Shown piece after piece: positions 32,860-44,223 of a stretch of 64,000 bases of DNA. The DNA is from Reclinomonas americana ATCC 50394 (Eukaryota > Jakobida > Jakobea > Jakobida): the NCBI GenBank assembly GCA_048213135.1, contig PS015061.1, positions 178,628-242,627 on the forward strand. Direction: 5' to 3'. Below the pieces are notes generated by a model. The model ran no database searches and was not told the DNA's origin. It saw nothing but the letters and a program-made list of their open reading frames with translations. Both the position numbers and the translations under genes were made by a program. Within the stretch, counting starts at the first letter, position 1; every line of letters starts with the position of its first letter.

Positions 32860-35800
32860 CAATCAGTGATTATCGTGTTCTGGCGTATCTACGTGTGCAT
32901 CACTGGAAGGTTTGTCGTTGTCGAAGATTTGTAGTGGAATGGCAGGGGCCTGAGCGTTTCGTGCAGGGCGGAGAAATATAAGAAGCAGTGTGCCCAATGG
33001 TTGCGCAATGGCGAGTTGCGCCTGGAGCCCATCGAGGTCGACGACCATGCGGAATCGGAAGAGCTGCCAGTTTCGCTCGCTGTGCTGGCGAGTGTGGTGG
33101 CCGTGCCTGTTGATCTCACCGTCGATTGCGCCACAGTTGATTCGTCGTCGAGATGAGGATAGTGCTGGCGGCGGGTTCTTCATCGACCTCAGGTTCATAC
33201 ATTGCTGTCGTGCTTCAGCGTTCAGTATACGCTTTACTGACTCTCCTGCTCCGCAGTTTTGACAACCTCGGATTGCAACTGAAGAGCGGCGCCCGCACGG
33301 TGGTTCTCGCTGGCGTCACTGGCTTTATCGATCACGGCACGATCTGCGCAGTCATGGGACCCAGGTGCGTGTGTGTGCATGTGCTTGTTGAGCTGAGCGT
33401 TGAGCAAAGTTTCTCACGACGATACGGGACGATGCAGTGGTGCCGGCAAGGTGGATGAATTCTTATCGTGTTGCTGTCGCTCAATCACATCGACTCACTC
33501 TGTTTTCATCGCTCAGACCACATTCCTGTCGACGCTCTCCGGCAAGGCCTCGTACGGCACGCAGACGGGGCGCATCTTTATCAATGGAAACGAGGACACG
33601 ATTGAGCGATATCGCAAGGTGTGTCGATGCACAACTATGCGACGTGTTCGCCCGCCGCTTACATTCTCCGTGGCGCGCGACAGGTGGTGGGCTTTGTGCC
33701 GCAAGAGGATATTATGCACCGTGATATGAGTGTGGAAGAGACGTTGCAGTTCCATGCTCGCATGCGTCTGCCGTCCAGCATGACAGAGAAGGACATTGAT
33801 GCAAGGTTTGTATCGGCTTTGTGTACGTCGCGGTGCGTGATCTCAACATTCAATATTCTTCAACGCAGAGTGGATCGCACACTAGAAATTCTCGGCCTCT
33901 CAGAAGTGCGACATTCGCTCATTGGGTGCGTCGTGGTGGGGTTGATGGTGACGGGACGCATTGTTTCTCACCTTTCGATCTGCATGCAGCGACGAAACGC
34001 GACGTGGAATCTCTGGAGGTCTGTTGTGTGATACGTAGTCTCTCACTCTCGCACATCGCCTCACTCACATTCGCACACGCAGGTCAACGCAAGCGAGTCA
34101 ACATTGGCATGGTGAGCAGTGCTCTTTGTGTGTCGTGGCCCTCGCGCGCTGCCTGTCGCTGACCGATCCACGCGCAGGAACTCATCTCTGACTGCAAGCT
34201 GCTGTTCCTCGATGAGGTATGATCAGTTTTCGATTGTCACGCCTTCTCTCTCCATTCATTCACTCATCCGGTGAAATCTCGTCACAGCCAACGTCCGGCC
34301 TCGACTCGCGCTCGTCAATGGAGGTGCGTGCTTCTCGCTTGATCATATTGCGCGCGCGCCGATTGTCTTCTCACCATCGATCCGCAAGGCTTGCGAGGCT
34401 CTGCAACGAGTCGCCGCGCAGGGTGTCACTGTGATTGCTGTCATTCACCAGCCGCGGTACGAGATTTTCCGCATGTTCAATCGTGTGCTGCTGCTCGGCA
34501 AGGGCGGTCGCACAGTGTACCTCGGTCCCAGTGAGCGAGCGCTCGAGTACTTTGCGGTGAGTGTGCGCGCGCGCACATGTTGATACTTTTGCTGTGTTCT
34601 CATTCTCCATTTCGACAGAGCATCGGCTACGATTGCCCACCACTGTGCGCATACACCACTTTCTCCGCATGCTATTTCCAATCTGACTTCCCATTTTCTG
34701 GTGCTGTGCAGTGTTAATCCGCCCGACTTCTTCATGGACGTCATTGCTGGTGAAGTGCAACGAAAGGGCACGCTGCCTGGCACTCCTCCGCCCGACTTTT
34801 TCGCATTGTGGGAGGAGTACGGTCATGCGTACGAGGGTCGCGCACCAGCAGGTGTGTGTGTTGTGTGCTCTTGTTCTCGTTGACCGACAGACAGTCTCAC
34901 TCACCAATTGTCGTTCTCGATGCAGCGGTGATGCCCTTGTCCAGCCACGCGCTACCGCACTCGGAGGGCAGTCAGTCTACGAATGCTCGTGATCGAGAGG
35001 TTTCGTTGCTCTCTCTCTCTCTCTCTCTCTCTCTTGCATCCCGCACTCGAGAAAGGACCAGTGCTCACTGTCTTTGCGCTTTGGCAGGGCCCTCCGCCGT
35101 TCGTGCAACGCAAGACACCCGGATTCTTCTTCCAGATGGTCACATTCCTGTCGCGCTCTGTCGTGCAGCAGACTCGCGACCTTGCCGCTCTCGGTGTCGA
35201 TTTCGGTCTGGTGTTTATGGGCGGTCTGTTCCTCGGCTTGGTGTTCCAGGGCATCACATACGAAGGTGCCGCAGCTGATATTCACCCTATCTTGTGCCAC
35301 CTGTACTCTCCCACCTCACGTGCGCTGGCAACCCACAGGTCCACCACCAGCGCTGGCCGCCGATCAGTGTCCCAGCGGACTGCAGCAGATCCTAAAGCGA
35401 CCCATCAACGATCCAATCCCCACCATGGCCTCGCTGACCTGTTTAAGTGTGTCACTGGTGCGTGCCTCGGGAGTCGACCGTCTGCTCCTTCACAGGGAGC
35501 ATGTGTGACCAACAAGAATTGCTGCTGTTGCAGGTGGCTGTGGCGGCTGCGCTTCGAGTCTTTGGCACGGAAAAAGTAGTGTTCTGGCGCGAGAGTGCCA
35601 GCGGTCTGTCGGAGACGGCATACTTTATGGGTTCGTCTGCCCGCAGTGTTGCTCTTGTAGCTCCCCACTCACTTGTGCCTCTTGCTGTTGCAGGCAAGAA
35701 TGTCGCGTACCTGCCGCACACGTTCCTGTCACCGTTCATCTTCCTGGCGGTGTTCTACACCATGGTCAGCCCCACCGGCAGTGTCGTGCGCTTCTACACT

Positions 35801-36415
35801 GCCATTCTGCTGGTGATTGACAAGAGTTGCTCATGAGCATGTCGGCTTGCGCAACAACTGACACGCTCTGCAGGTCGACTTTGCGGCTGTTGGTCTCGCC
35901 TTTTTCGTGTCGATTCTCACGCCACCAAACTTGGCACAACTGGCCGGTGTGCTGGCCACACTCATGTGTGCCATGATTTCCGGAGCGTATCCTTTTTTTT
36001 TCGTTGTTATTCTTGTGCAGCCGTCGGCATCTTTCGTCGTTGTCTGGACTCCATAACTCGCCACTTCTGTGCACAGTTTCCCGACCATCAAGATGCTCGG
36101 CGACATGTTCTTCCCCATGAATATTGCGCCAAACTTTTCGTTCCTGCGCTGGTCACAGGAGGCCTATTACTTGATCGAGATTGTCGGCTGGTGCGTATAT
36201 CCTCGTGCAGTTGCAGGCGTGTGGGCGAGCAAGGATTCTCACCCCGCGAGCAACGCAGGCAAGACGTGTACGACACGAGCCAGGGCATCTCCGACATGGG
36301 CTACAACTTGGACAACTACGCTCTCGATCTCGGCATGACACTGGCCTTTGGAGTCATCTTCCGCCTGGCAGCCTACGTCACCCTCCTGCTCAAGGACCGC
36401 GACAAGCGACGATAA
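27664..36415 (+). CDS. ABCG: ABCG-family half transporter with giant luminal/extracellular N-terminal domain
   Basis: ATP-driven exporter of the ABCG (white-brown) class, most like plant ABCG24/28-type proteins. A signal peptide (LLLLLLAVLALLLAVVIV) starts at residue 6. A very long extracytoplasmic domain spans exons to about 32600, with late Cys-rich modules (CPAGKICPNG, CPYGFMCPG, CPAGSICI, YCPNGTVIPSVCPAG). A membrane span precedes the ATPase domain. Walker A GPSGAGKTTF is split over three exons with a 13-nt middle exon. Other motifs are the Q-loop VGFVPQEDIM, signature ISGGQRKRVNIGM, Walker B LLFLDEPTSGLD and H-loop AVIHQPR. Six C-terminal spans end with KDRDKRR. The gene has more than 25 exons; not every junction in the N-terminal half was fixed. 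Substrate unknown. Confidence 0.9.
32790..32857 (+). repeat. (GT)n microsatellite in ABCG intron
   Basis: A continuous GT run of about 34 units between the Cys-rich modules and the exon for the first membrane span. Such a run near a donor or branch region can be unstable in length. Confidence 0.9.
33438..33450 (+). other. 13-nt microexon of the ABCG Walker A motif
   Basis: The sequence TGGTGCCGGCAAG, with CAG before it and GTGGAT after it, supplies the end of Ser plus Gly-Ala-Gly-Lys. The upstream exon ends ATGGGACCCAG at 33364 and the downstream exon starts ACCACATTC at 33517. The joined reading is MGPSGAGKTTF, the exact family consensus. Confidence 0.85.
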
Positions 36416-36436
36416 GAGCCCTCACACCCTGTTCGT

Positions 36437-36442
36437 AATAAA
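36437..36442 (+). terminator. Putative polyadenylation signal of the ABCG gene
   Basis: AATAAA lies 22 bp after the ABCG stop codon. The next gene in the same direction starts at 36516, so this hexamer is well placed. Cleavage site not determined. Confidence 0.5.
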
Positions 36443-36515
36443 AATGAGAAAAAAGTTTAGTGAATGAGACAGTGACGGACAGTGCTCGCGCGTGTTCCCG
36501 CAACTGTGCACTTCT

Positions 36516-39174
36516 ATGGACTTTTTTGGTGCGTTTGCCACACGACTCAAAAGTGTCTCTTCTCTGCTCACTTTACACGCACGTTGCACCAGATGCCTCC
36601 AACAGCTCCGACATTCCACACGTTCTGGCCACTCCACCATTCCTCGACGACCGTGAGTTGTCGCACACGCACACAACACACACTCTCTCTCACTTTCATG
36701 TGTGTGTGCGTCAGACAACGTCCCGCGCTCTGGCTACAACCACCATCAGCCTTTGTGTGACACGGCGGCCTCACTCAACGCCGCCTGTCTGCGTCGTCGC
36801 ACCACTCTGACGACGCCCACTCCTGTGCTGCGCCGCTCACACTTGCCAGTGACCAGGTCGCCTGCGTTGCGCGGCACACGGACCATGTCGAATGCCGCAC
36901 GCAAGTCGTTTGCGCCCGATGACATTGCCTTTTGTGATGATGATGATGAGGATGATGACGACGATGAGAGTGTGAGGAGAGTGGTGGTGATGATGGAAGA
37001 CGAGGAGGAGGAGGAGGAGGAGGAGGAGGAGGATGAAGAGGAGGATGAGGTGGGACGTGGTGTGTGGCGAAAGGGCACGCCGTATCGTGCGGATGGTGGT
37101 GATGGTGATGGCGATGAGGATGAGGGTGAGGGTGATGAGGGTGATGAAGGAGCAGAGGAAGAGACGCGACTCCGCGATGCCAGCGGCGATGTGATCTTGT
37201 TTGATGAGAGCTCGCCGTCGTACAATCTGCGTGTGTCGGGCACGCACATGTATCCGGTGACGGTGCAGCAGCGTGTGGTGGCGACTCCGTCGAGCGCCGG
37301 CGGAAGGAGTGCTGCCGGTATGTCCTCTTCTTGTGGAGATGGTTGTGTGCGTGTTCGCAACTTACCTGGCACTCGTGCAGGTGCGGCGTCGGCATCGGGA
37401 GCGAGCGGCAGCGGCAGTGTCGGTCGGTTCACGCCCTTGGTGCAGCGCAACACTCAGCATCGGCGCAACTCACGATCCACTCGTTGCGTCGTTCAGAGAT
37501 CTGCCCTTGCCAACGCAAAATGTGCTCACTGCGCGGGTGATGTAGGAGGCAAGCGCTCGTTGCAGCGCACTGTCACACGGCCGCTGGCGACGCCCAGTGG
37601 AGTGCCGACACTGAAAACCAAGAGGCGGATTGATTTCTCGTCGCCGCAAGTGCCGCTGCCGTCGCCGCTGAGCGCTCCGCACCTCTCGGCCGTGCTGCTG
37701 CCGCATCCCATGCCGCCTCCGCCTCCCCCGCCCCCGTCCACGTCCACGTCAGTCACCACGACCTCCGTCACGATGCCTCACGTGCCGCCACCTGCACCGG
37801 CACCGTCATTAGGCGGCATTGCGTCGCTGCTGCGTCTCTCGTCGGCATCTGCGTCACCACCTGCACCACCGCCGTCGTTCCACCCGCCACCACCCTCGCC
37901 GCCACCTGCTCTGCCGGAGATCACCATGGAGCAGGTCGAGGAGGTGGCGAGTGACGACGAGCTCAAGTCCCGCTCACAGCGCTCCGCTCTGCCCTCGGTG
38001 GTCGCCGGTACGCAGCTGACACCGTCGTCGATTCCGTTTGGCCAGCTGAATGGGTTGCGTGCGGATGTGGTCTTCTGTTCCTCTGCCTGCTGACGCTGAC
38101 CGGCTGGTGCACGTGCGCAGCTGCACACCACCGCCACCACAAGCTCGACGCGCGCGTCGTCTCGACTGGAGTGAGCGAGTGGCCGCGGCCGTGCAAGACG
38201 ATGACATTGTGGAGGCCATGGAGACCACTGGTGCGTGTGTGTGTGTCTTTGCCTGCCTGGTCGTCGATGGTGCTCATCGCGCGCAGACGTTCCTCCACCC
38301 ACCGAGGGAACCACGTCCACCACGCCGTCGGGCTCCGAACAGCAGCCCGACGAATCGCAGGCCAAGCGCAGGAAGCTTCGTGCCCCCTCGACGCCACTCT
38401 CGGAGTTGCTAGAGGAGCTGCGACAGCGTTCACCGACGCAGAAGCGAAAGTTGCATGGCACTGGAAAGCGGGGCTCACGCACCGCCGTGCTTGGTGGTCT
38501 ATCAGCCCGCTTGCGCACTCTGCTGCAGAACGAAATGTCGGAGGTGGTGCTGTTCGGGCACGGTCGAACGCATCCTGCGCGTTGCGTTTTCTTGCCCTCA
38601 CCATCATCCCAAACACATTGCAGCGCGAGGCCTCAACGAGCTGTTGTGTGTGTCTACGCAGTGATTGCTGTCGATGCTGACTCGTCCAACTCATCCGCCG
38701 CCCTGTCGGTGCAACCACCGGCGCAAGGTCTCCTCATTCTGCAAATCACCGACATTGTCATGCAGTTTGGTGTGCCGATTGTGGCCGGAGTCGTGGTTGC
38801 TGGTTTGTGCGATCTACTCGTGCTTCCCGTCGAGTGGCAGCTCTGCCACTTACTTCCCCCTTTCCGTCGCAGAGGATCCACCTCCGCCCACTACCAGACC
38901 CACGCAAGTCAATGTGAGCTTCCAGAAGGACGACTTTCGCGGCACCTGGCGACCAGGCGATCACATCCGCATACATCGACCGTGGTTTGTTTGTTTGTTT
39001 GTTTCACACACCCGCCTTTATGCTTCTTCCTCACTTTTCTCTGTGTGGGTCAGGCGAGAGCGCGTGTCGGAATACTTTCCCAACGTCCGGCTTCTGTTCG
39101 GCCCGCGGCTCTGTGGAGAGCCGAGCGCCGAGGAGATGGCTCGGTACCAGTTGTCACAGCAGCAGAAGCGGTGA
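36516..39174 (+). CDS. Acidic, proline-rich disordered protein with conserved-looking C-terminal block
   Basis: The start ATG at 36516 lies in a 13-nt coding exon; splicing over 36529-36591 gives MDFFDASNSSDIPHVLATPP. Then come long Asp/Glu runs (about 36935-37160), a region with RRIDFSSPQ and repeated PPPPPP segments, the motif TMEQVEEVASDDEL, and a basic KRRKL segment like a nuclear signal. The last exons encode GLLILQITDIVMQF, then VSFQKDDFRGTWRPGDHIRI followed by HRPW, and VSEYFPNVRLLFGP. The GxxIxIxxPW pattern is reminiscent of DNA-repair scaffolds such as SPIDR, but this is weak. Exon joins around 38580-38670 were not resolved. Best described as a probable nuclear protein of unknown function. 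Confidence 0.6.
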
Positions 39175-39375
39175 GACCGAGTACAACTAGTGTTATTGCG
39201 AGAGAGAAAGAGAGAACGAGAAACAACACATTAGCACGGGATTCATTGAGGGGGGGACAGAGAAGGAGGAGAAGGGATTGGAGAGGAGGAGGGGATTGGA
39301 GGGGGTTCTTTTTCTGAGAGATTACAACAAAAACGGGAGGGGATCAAAACAACAATTATGCTAGTGCTCGTACTA

Positions 39376-41298
39376 TTACTGCGCACCACCGACGGCGGCG
39401 GCCTCGATTCGCCGCCGAATCACAGACTGCGGTCGTCGCCGGGGCGAGGCGGATTTGGAGCGCTCGCGAGTGGCGTACGGCAGTCGCGGATTGTCGTCGT
39501 CTTCGGCGCGCAATTGGGAACGGCACGGCGGCAGCACATCCTTCACCACGATTGCACTGGCGGCCATGACGCGCTCCTCCGTCGTTAGCGACATGTGATG
39601 TCGGTGGCGGCGCTTGCCACTGCGTGCGCGACTGCTCGGGCGGGCGGGCTCCTCCGCATGCTGCGCCGTGTCGGCGAGGGTGAAGGGTGCCGGCTTCTCC
39701 CAGGCCGACTGCTGTACCACTGCACACGTGAGGGAGGCCAGACCGCCACCCGTCGCACTTCCGCCACTGCAGCTGCTGGCGTCGTCGGCCGTGTCGGTCA
39801 CCGGCGGCAAGTGCTGGTCGGTCTCTTCACGGCGGCGAGCCGATTGTCGTACGGCGGTGAGCGACGACCGGTGCGATGGAGGTGACATGAGACCGGCGGC
39901 GACAGCCGAGGGTTCGCCATTGGCAGAGCCAGCTGCGGTGACATTGGTCGTCGACGACGTCAGGCGTAGATCCAGCATGCCTCGACGCGCCGAATTGCTT
40001 GCGCTCATGACATTGCGCGGGCGCATGGGTGGAGGCTCATAGAGTGCCTGTGTGGTGTGAAGAAGTGAGCGACAAAATAAGGTTCAAGAGAGAGATTATT
40101 GTCGTTGACGAAACCTGCAACTGGGCGTGTCGTTCGCTCATGGCCATCGGCGACACGGGCCGGCTGCGTGACGAGCGCCCGGTTGGCGACACGCCGTCAC
40201 GCATCTTCTGCGCACGCTTCATGCGGTCCAGCGACTCGCGCGCCTCCCGCAAGCTCGCCGACAGCGTGGCATTTTGCGACTCCAACGCTCGCACGTCGGT
40301 CGCCGACTGCAATCGAAGCGAGGCCACTGTTCGCCCGACCTGCTCGTGCTTCTGCCGCAGTTCCTCGCTCAGTCGCTTCTCCTCGCTCAGCTGCTGGAGA
40401 ATGCTGCGGTTCTCGTCGGTCAACGCACGCACACGCGATCGCAGCTCCGAAACTAGCGTGTCATTGTTCGACATCTTGGCGGACAGCTCCTTTCGCACGT
40501 CCTCCTTCTCGCGATCGGCCCGCGACGCCAGCTCGTCCCGCTCCTTCTGCAACGACTCACAACGCGCGCGCAACACATCCGCCTCCTTCTTCTGCACCAG
40601 CATGAGGCCCATGATGTGTGAGGTGTCGGTGGAGCGCGCCACCGCCGTCTCCGTCTCCGTCATGCGCAATTGCGTCTCCGTCAGCTTCTCCGTCAACTGG
40701 CGATTCTTCTGCTCCTCTTCGGCCAGCTGCAATCGCATTGTGGCCACCGATTGACCCAAGTTTGAAGCGCGCTGAGACAGCAGACGATTGGCTTCCTCGG
40801 CCTGCGCGGAAAACGAACAAGCACACTTGCCGATTGAGTGTACTGCGTTGCGTGTACAAAGAATGATACAACAATCAAACAGACCTCATTGCACCGCCGT
40901 ACAGCCTCCTCATTCTGCTGCTCCAGGTGGCGCACCTGCAAGCGCAACTGCGTGATCGTGTCGTGCAAGTCGGCGCCGCCAGTGACCAACTTGCGCGCGC
41001 GGGCCATCATGTTCATCGTCGCGGCATTGCCACTCGACGTGGGTGTCCCCGCCACCGACGCACTCGACGGCACACTGCCCATCGACGCACTCGCCACTCG
41101 CCTATCCAGTGCCGCAAACAGCTTGCGAATGCGGTTTTCCGAGGCCGCGATCGCCTCTTGCTGTTGTTGCTGTTGTTGTTGAGGAACAGGTTGCGCGTCC
41201 ACTGCCACTGTAGAGGCCTCGCGTGTGGTCATCAGTGATATTGTCGACGAGGACGCCAGCGACGCTGACGCCGTCTCTGACAGCGGCGACAGCGACAT
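39376..41298 (-). CDS. Coiled-coil protein, 3 exons, 590 aa
   Basis: Exons 41298-40885, 40801-40115 and 40047-39376 total 1773 nt. The N-terminus is Ser/Thr-rich with a poly-Gln run (about residues 41-48). From about residue 120 to 340 there is one long, nearly unbroken coiled coil (LRLQVRHLEQQNEEAVRRCN, then MRLQLAEEEQKNRQLTEKLT, then RVRALTDENRSILQQLSEEK). The C-terminal 225 residues are Ser/Arg/Pro-rich with SASPRRRPQS near the end and are likely disordered and phosphorylated. No family was recognised; the architecture suits a cytoskeletal or centrosomal scaffold, which is inference only. Divergent from the small + gene with 95 bp between starts. Confidence 0.8.
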
Positions 41299-41393
41299 TG
41301 TCTTTTCTCGCCCGCTGACACAAAGAATTGTACTGTACTGAACAATAACCGTCGAAAAACCGCACGAGGTCTACATAAGCCACCAAATCGCAA
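41299..41393. promoter_or_regulatory. Compact 95-bp bidirectional promoter
   Basis: Only 95 bp separate the start codons of the minus coiled-coil gene and the plus small gene, so both 5' UTRs and the core promoter must fit here or overlap coding sequence. No TATA box is evident. Confidence 0.5.
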
Positions 41394-42224
41394 ATGTTGA
41401 TTGCGCTGGTGCGTCGTGCGTGCTTTTCCCGAGTGTATCCTCTGATGCAGAGGATAAGGCACGTGCGCGGGATGGCGAGTGGAGGTGAAGGCGATGCGGA
41501 GACTGTGTGGGATACACAGGCCATGGCCTCGGATGAGGAGGAGGAGAGTGATGCACTGGATATGCTCATTGAGGAGGATGATGAGGTGTGTGCATGAGTG
41601 CGTGTGTGTGAGAGAGAGTGAGAGACTGACATGCACAGCGCGCGCGTGCAGTGGAAAGACATTGTTGCGATGAGTGATGGTGTGTGATTGCATGCATGCA
41701 TCCGCGTGTGTGTGTATCTCCACGCGTTCACTCTCTCTCTCTCTCTCTCTGTGCAGAGGAACCTGCACAGCTGGCGGATGGCGCTATGAGTGCAGAGCAC
41801 GAGCGGTGGCTGGTGGATGGTGCGCGCGTGTCACAAGGAATCTCTCTCTCTCCACTCTCATCACTCTCTGTCTGGCAGCAACCGATGAGACCTATGCGTA
41901 CATGCGTGGTCTGGCGGAACAGTGGCGATCGGCGGAGTTTGGCTTCACACTGGCGGCGCAACACGCCATCACTGAGCGCCTCAACAACATGACCCCTGCG
42001 GAGATGACTCGTCTGCGGTGCGCGCGTATTGCATGATGATGCACTTGCTTGCTTGTTCACTCATTCCATGTGTGCGTGTGCGTAGGGAGCACCAGGTGAT
42101 CTACACGTCGGGCAGCGCAGGGCCACCGCCAGATCGAGTGGATGTGGACCACAAGGACGGCACGAACCGGCGGTGGGCCGACTCGACTGCGCGCTGGCGA
42201 CTCGACTTTGAACCCAATGTATGA
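41394..42224 (+). CDS. Small acidic protein with mitochondrial-like presequence, 5 exons, 186 aa
   Basis: Exons 41394-41585, 41652-41679 (28 nt), 41757-41819, 41879-42017 and 42086-42224 total 561 nt. The first 25 residues (LIALVRRACFSRVYPLMQRI) are basic and hydrophobic without acids, as in mitochondrial targeting peptides. An acidic stretch follows (SDEEEESDALDMLIEEDDEW), then a folded-looking part with AYMRGLAEQWRSAEFGFTLA and ITERLNNMTPAEMTRLREHQ. No family was recognised; a mitochondrial ribosome or assembly factor would fit size and targeting but is not demonstrated. Its stop lies 6 bp from the stop of the convergent gene. Confidence 0.75.
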
Positions 42225-42230
42225 TGAGGC

Positions 42231-43151
42231 TCATGTGGTCAGCAGGGGAAGCAGCACAGCAGCGCGTCGCGGTTGCTGTCGCACCGCAGCGAGCACCCGT
42301 TCGCGATGTCTGCTCAGCAGGGCGCGACACAGTGCCAGCTCGTCGTCCTCGGCGCAGTTGGCGCGCGACATGCGTAACCGGTGCGGCAAGAGCTCGGCGA
42401 GCGCCCACTCCTCGAACCAGCGCGGCGGTGGTGGTGGCGATGCCGTCAGCAAGAGATGCACCACCACCGCCGTCTCCACCTCGTGCAGTGGCGGTGCGGC
42501 AAGAGCATGTGCAGGAATCGCCGACGCTGATGCCAGCTGGCCACGCAGCAGCGCCTGCCACCTCACCTCGTCGCCCACCGCCTCGTCCCACTCGTCACTG
42601 CTCTCCGCAAACACATCGACCGCATCGTCGCACAGCTGCGCCAGGCCTCCCGTGAGACGCGGCGGTGGCGGCACCTCGCGCAGCATGCCAAACAGCTCCG
42701 GGTACCACTCGAACGGCATCTCCCGTGCGGTGTGGATCATGCGCTGCGCGGTGGCGGTGCCTGCGACGGCCTGCTCCCCGGGGAACGGCTGCTCGGGGTC
42801 GTCGCTCACCGCAGTGCCCAGTGTCGCCGTCTGCATGTACACGAGCTGCAACGAGTCGTCCACGGGCAAGCCGAGCGGGAGAGGCCACTGTGGCTTGCTC
42901 GAGGCATTGCTGCTCGCCGGCAACTGCACGAGCGACGAGAATGGAACGTACAGGTGCTGTGTGGCGGGGAGAGACGAGAGGTCCTCGTGCATGCGCTCAT
43001 CACCGTCATCATCATCTGCGAGTGCATGTGTGTGAGCGCATGTGAGGAGAGTGGTGGCGGCACGAGCGTTCACCATCGGCTTCATCGGTGAGACTGCGGT
43101 GCTGCTGTTGTTGGAGGAGGCGCTGGAGGAGCGCAGAGCCAGAGACACCAT
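42231..43151 (-). CDS. Hypothetical protein, 290-306 aa
   Basis: A single open frame runs from ATG 43151 to TGA at 42233-42231. A 48-bp segment (43063-43016) has GT-AG ends and a length divisible by three; removing it gives 290 residues and replaces a His/Thr-rich string with NAHDDDGDERMHED. The rest contains ATQHLYVPFSSLVQLPASSN, EMPFEWYPELFGMLREVPPP, and helical segments such as WFEEWALAELLPHRLRMSRA. No domain was recognised. Codon use is like that of the neighbours, so it is likely a real gene. Confidence 0.7.
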   Translation of the reverse strand: MVSLALRSSSASSNNSSTAVSPMKPMVNARAATTLLTCAHTHALADDDDGDERMHEDLSSLPATQHLYVPFSSLVQLPASSNASSKPQWPLPLGLPVDDSLQLVYMQTATLGTAVSDDPEQPFPGEQAVAGTATAQRMIHTAREMPFEWYPELFGMLREVPPPPRLTGGLAQLCDDAVDVFAESSDEWDEAVGDEVRWQALLRGQLASASAIPAHALAAPPLHEVETAVVVHLLLTASPPPPPRWFEEWALAELLPHRLRMSRANCAEDDELALCRALLSRHRERVLAAVRQQPRRAAVLLPLLTT

Positions 43152-43418
43152 CGTGTGACCACGATGCGGCGGCGGCGGCGGCGGGGTGGTGTGCGCTCAT
43201 TGGTGGAAAAATCGATGTCGACAGGACGTGATGGAAACGACAAAGCGCACTGTATACTGTCGGCGGCGGCGACGTGTGCCTCGCCGTGTGTTCACACGTG
43301 AGCCCGAGACGGCCGCACAGAGGGGAAAAAAGGCGCGGCGTTGCGCGTTCGCAGACAGATTGAGGGAATATAGGAAAAAACGACGGGGGAGAGAAGGGGC
43401 AAAGGCCGGCTTTTGCCT
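43152..43418. other. Short spacer between profilin and the hypothetical gene
   Basis: Same-direction spacer on the minus strand. Contains no supported exon; expected to hold the profilin 3' UTR and the promoter of the gene starting at 43151. Confidence 0.45.
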
Positions 43419-43596
43419 TTATGCTGACACGGCGTGGACTGCGGGAGGGAAGAGAGGGTGTGAGCACGTGCTGGCGCACGAGGGTGAAGAGGAGGAGGAG
43501 TGAGACGCAACATTCGCCCACGAGCTTGACGAGCTCCGGAATGGCCTGGGTGTGGAGGTGGTAGTGAGCGACGAGGGAGGGGGAGGAGAAGGAGAG

Positions 43597-43634
<38 letters not shown>

Positions 43635-44182
43635 AGAGGAAGGAAGGAACGAAAGAAACGGAAAACGGAACGGACCGACGACNNNNNNNNNNNNNNNNNN
43701 NNNNNNNNNNNNNNNNNNNNNNNNNNNNNNNNNNNNNNNNNNNNNNNNNNNNNNNNNNNNNNNNNNNNNNNNNNNNNNNNNNNNNNNNNNNNNNNNNNNN
43801 NNNNNNNNNNNNNNNNNNNNNNNNNNNNNNNNNNNNNNNNNNNNNNNNNNNNNNNNNNNNNNNNNNNNNNNNNNNNNNNNNNNNNNNNNNNNNNNNNNNN
43901 NNNNNNNNNNNNNNNNNNNNNNNNNNNGACTCACTCATGCGCTTCGCCACCTTTCCCTCCCCTTCCCTCCCCTTCCCTCCCTTTCCCTCCCCTTCCCTCC
44001 CCTTTATCCACTCACCCTGGCCGAGATCACCGGCAACACATACGACACCGCGACAAACACATCACCGCCGTCCTTGGCGAACTTGGTCACCGCAAAGCCC
44101 ACTCCCGTGTCAGAGTCACCCCGTCGCCCGTACACCAGCGGCGGGCTGCTGTCCGGATAGAACCTGCACAAACAAGTGACGA

Positions 44183-44223
<41 letters not shown>

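Noticed and set aside
39361-40754. Plus-strand ORFs opposite the coiled-coil gene (for example 40029-40754)
   Set aside because: Shadow frames of the minus-strand coiled coil; composition and lack of splice logic argue against coding.
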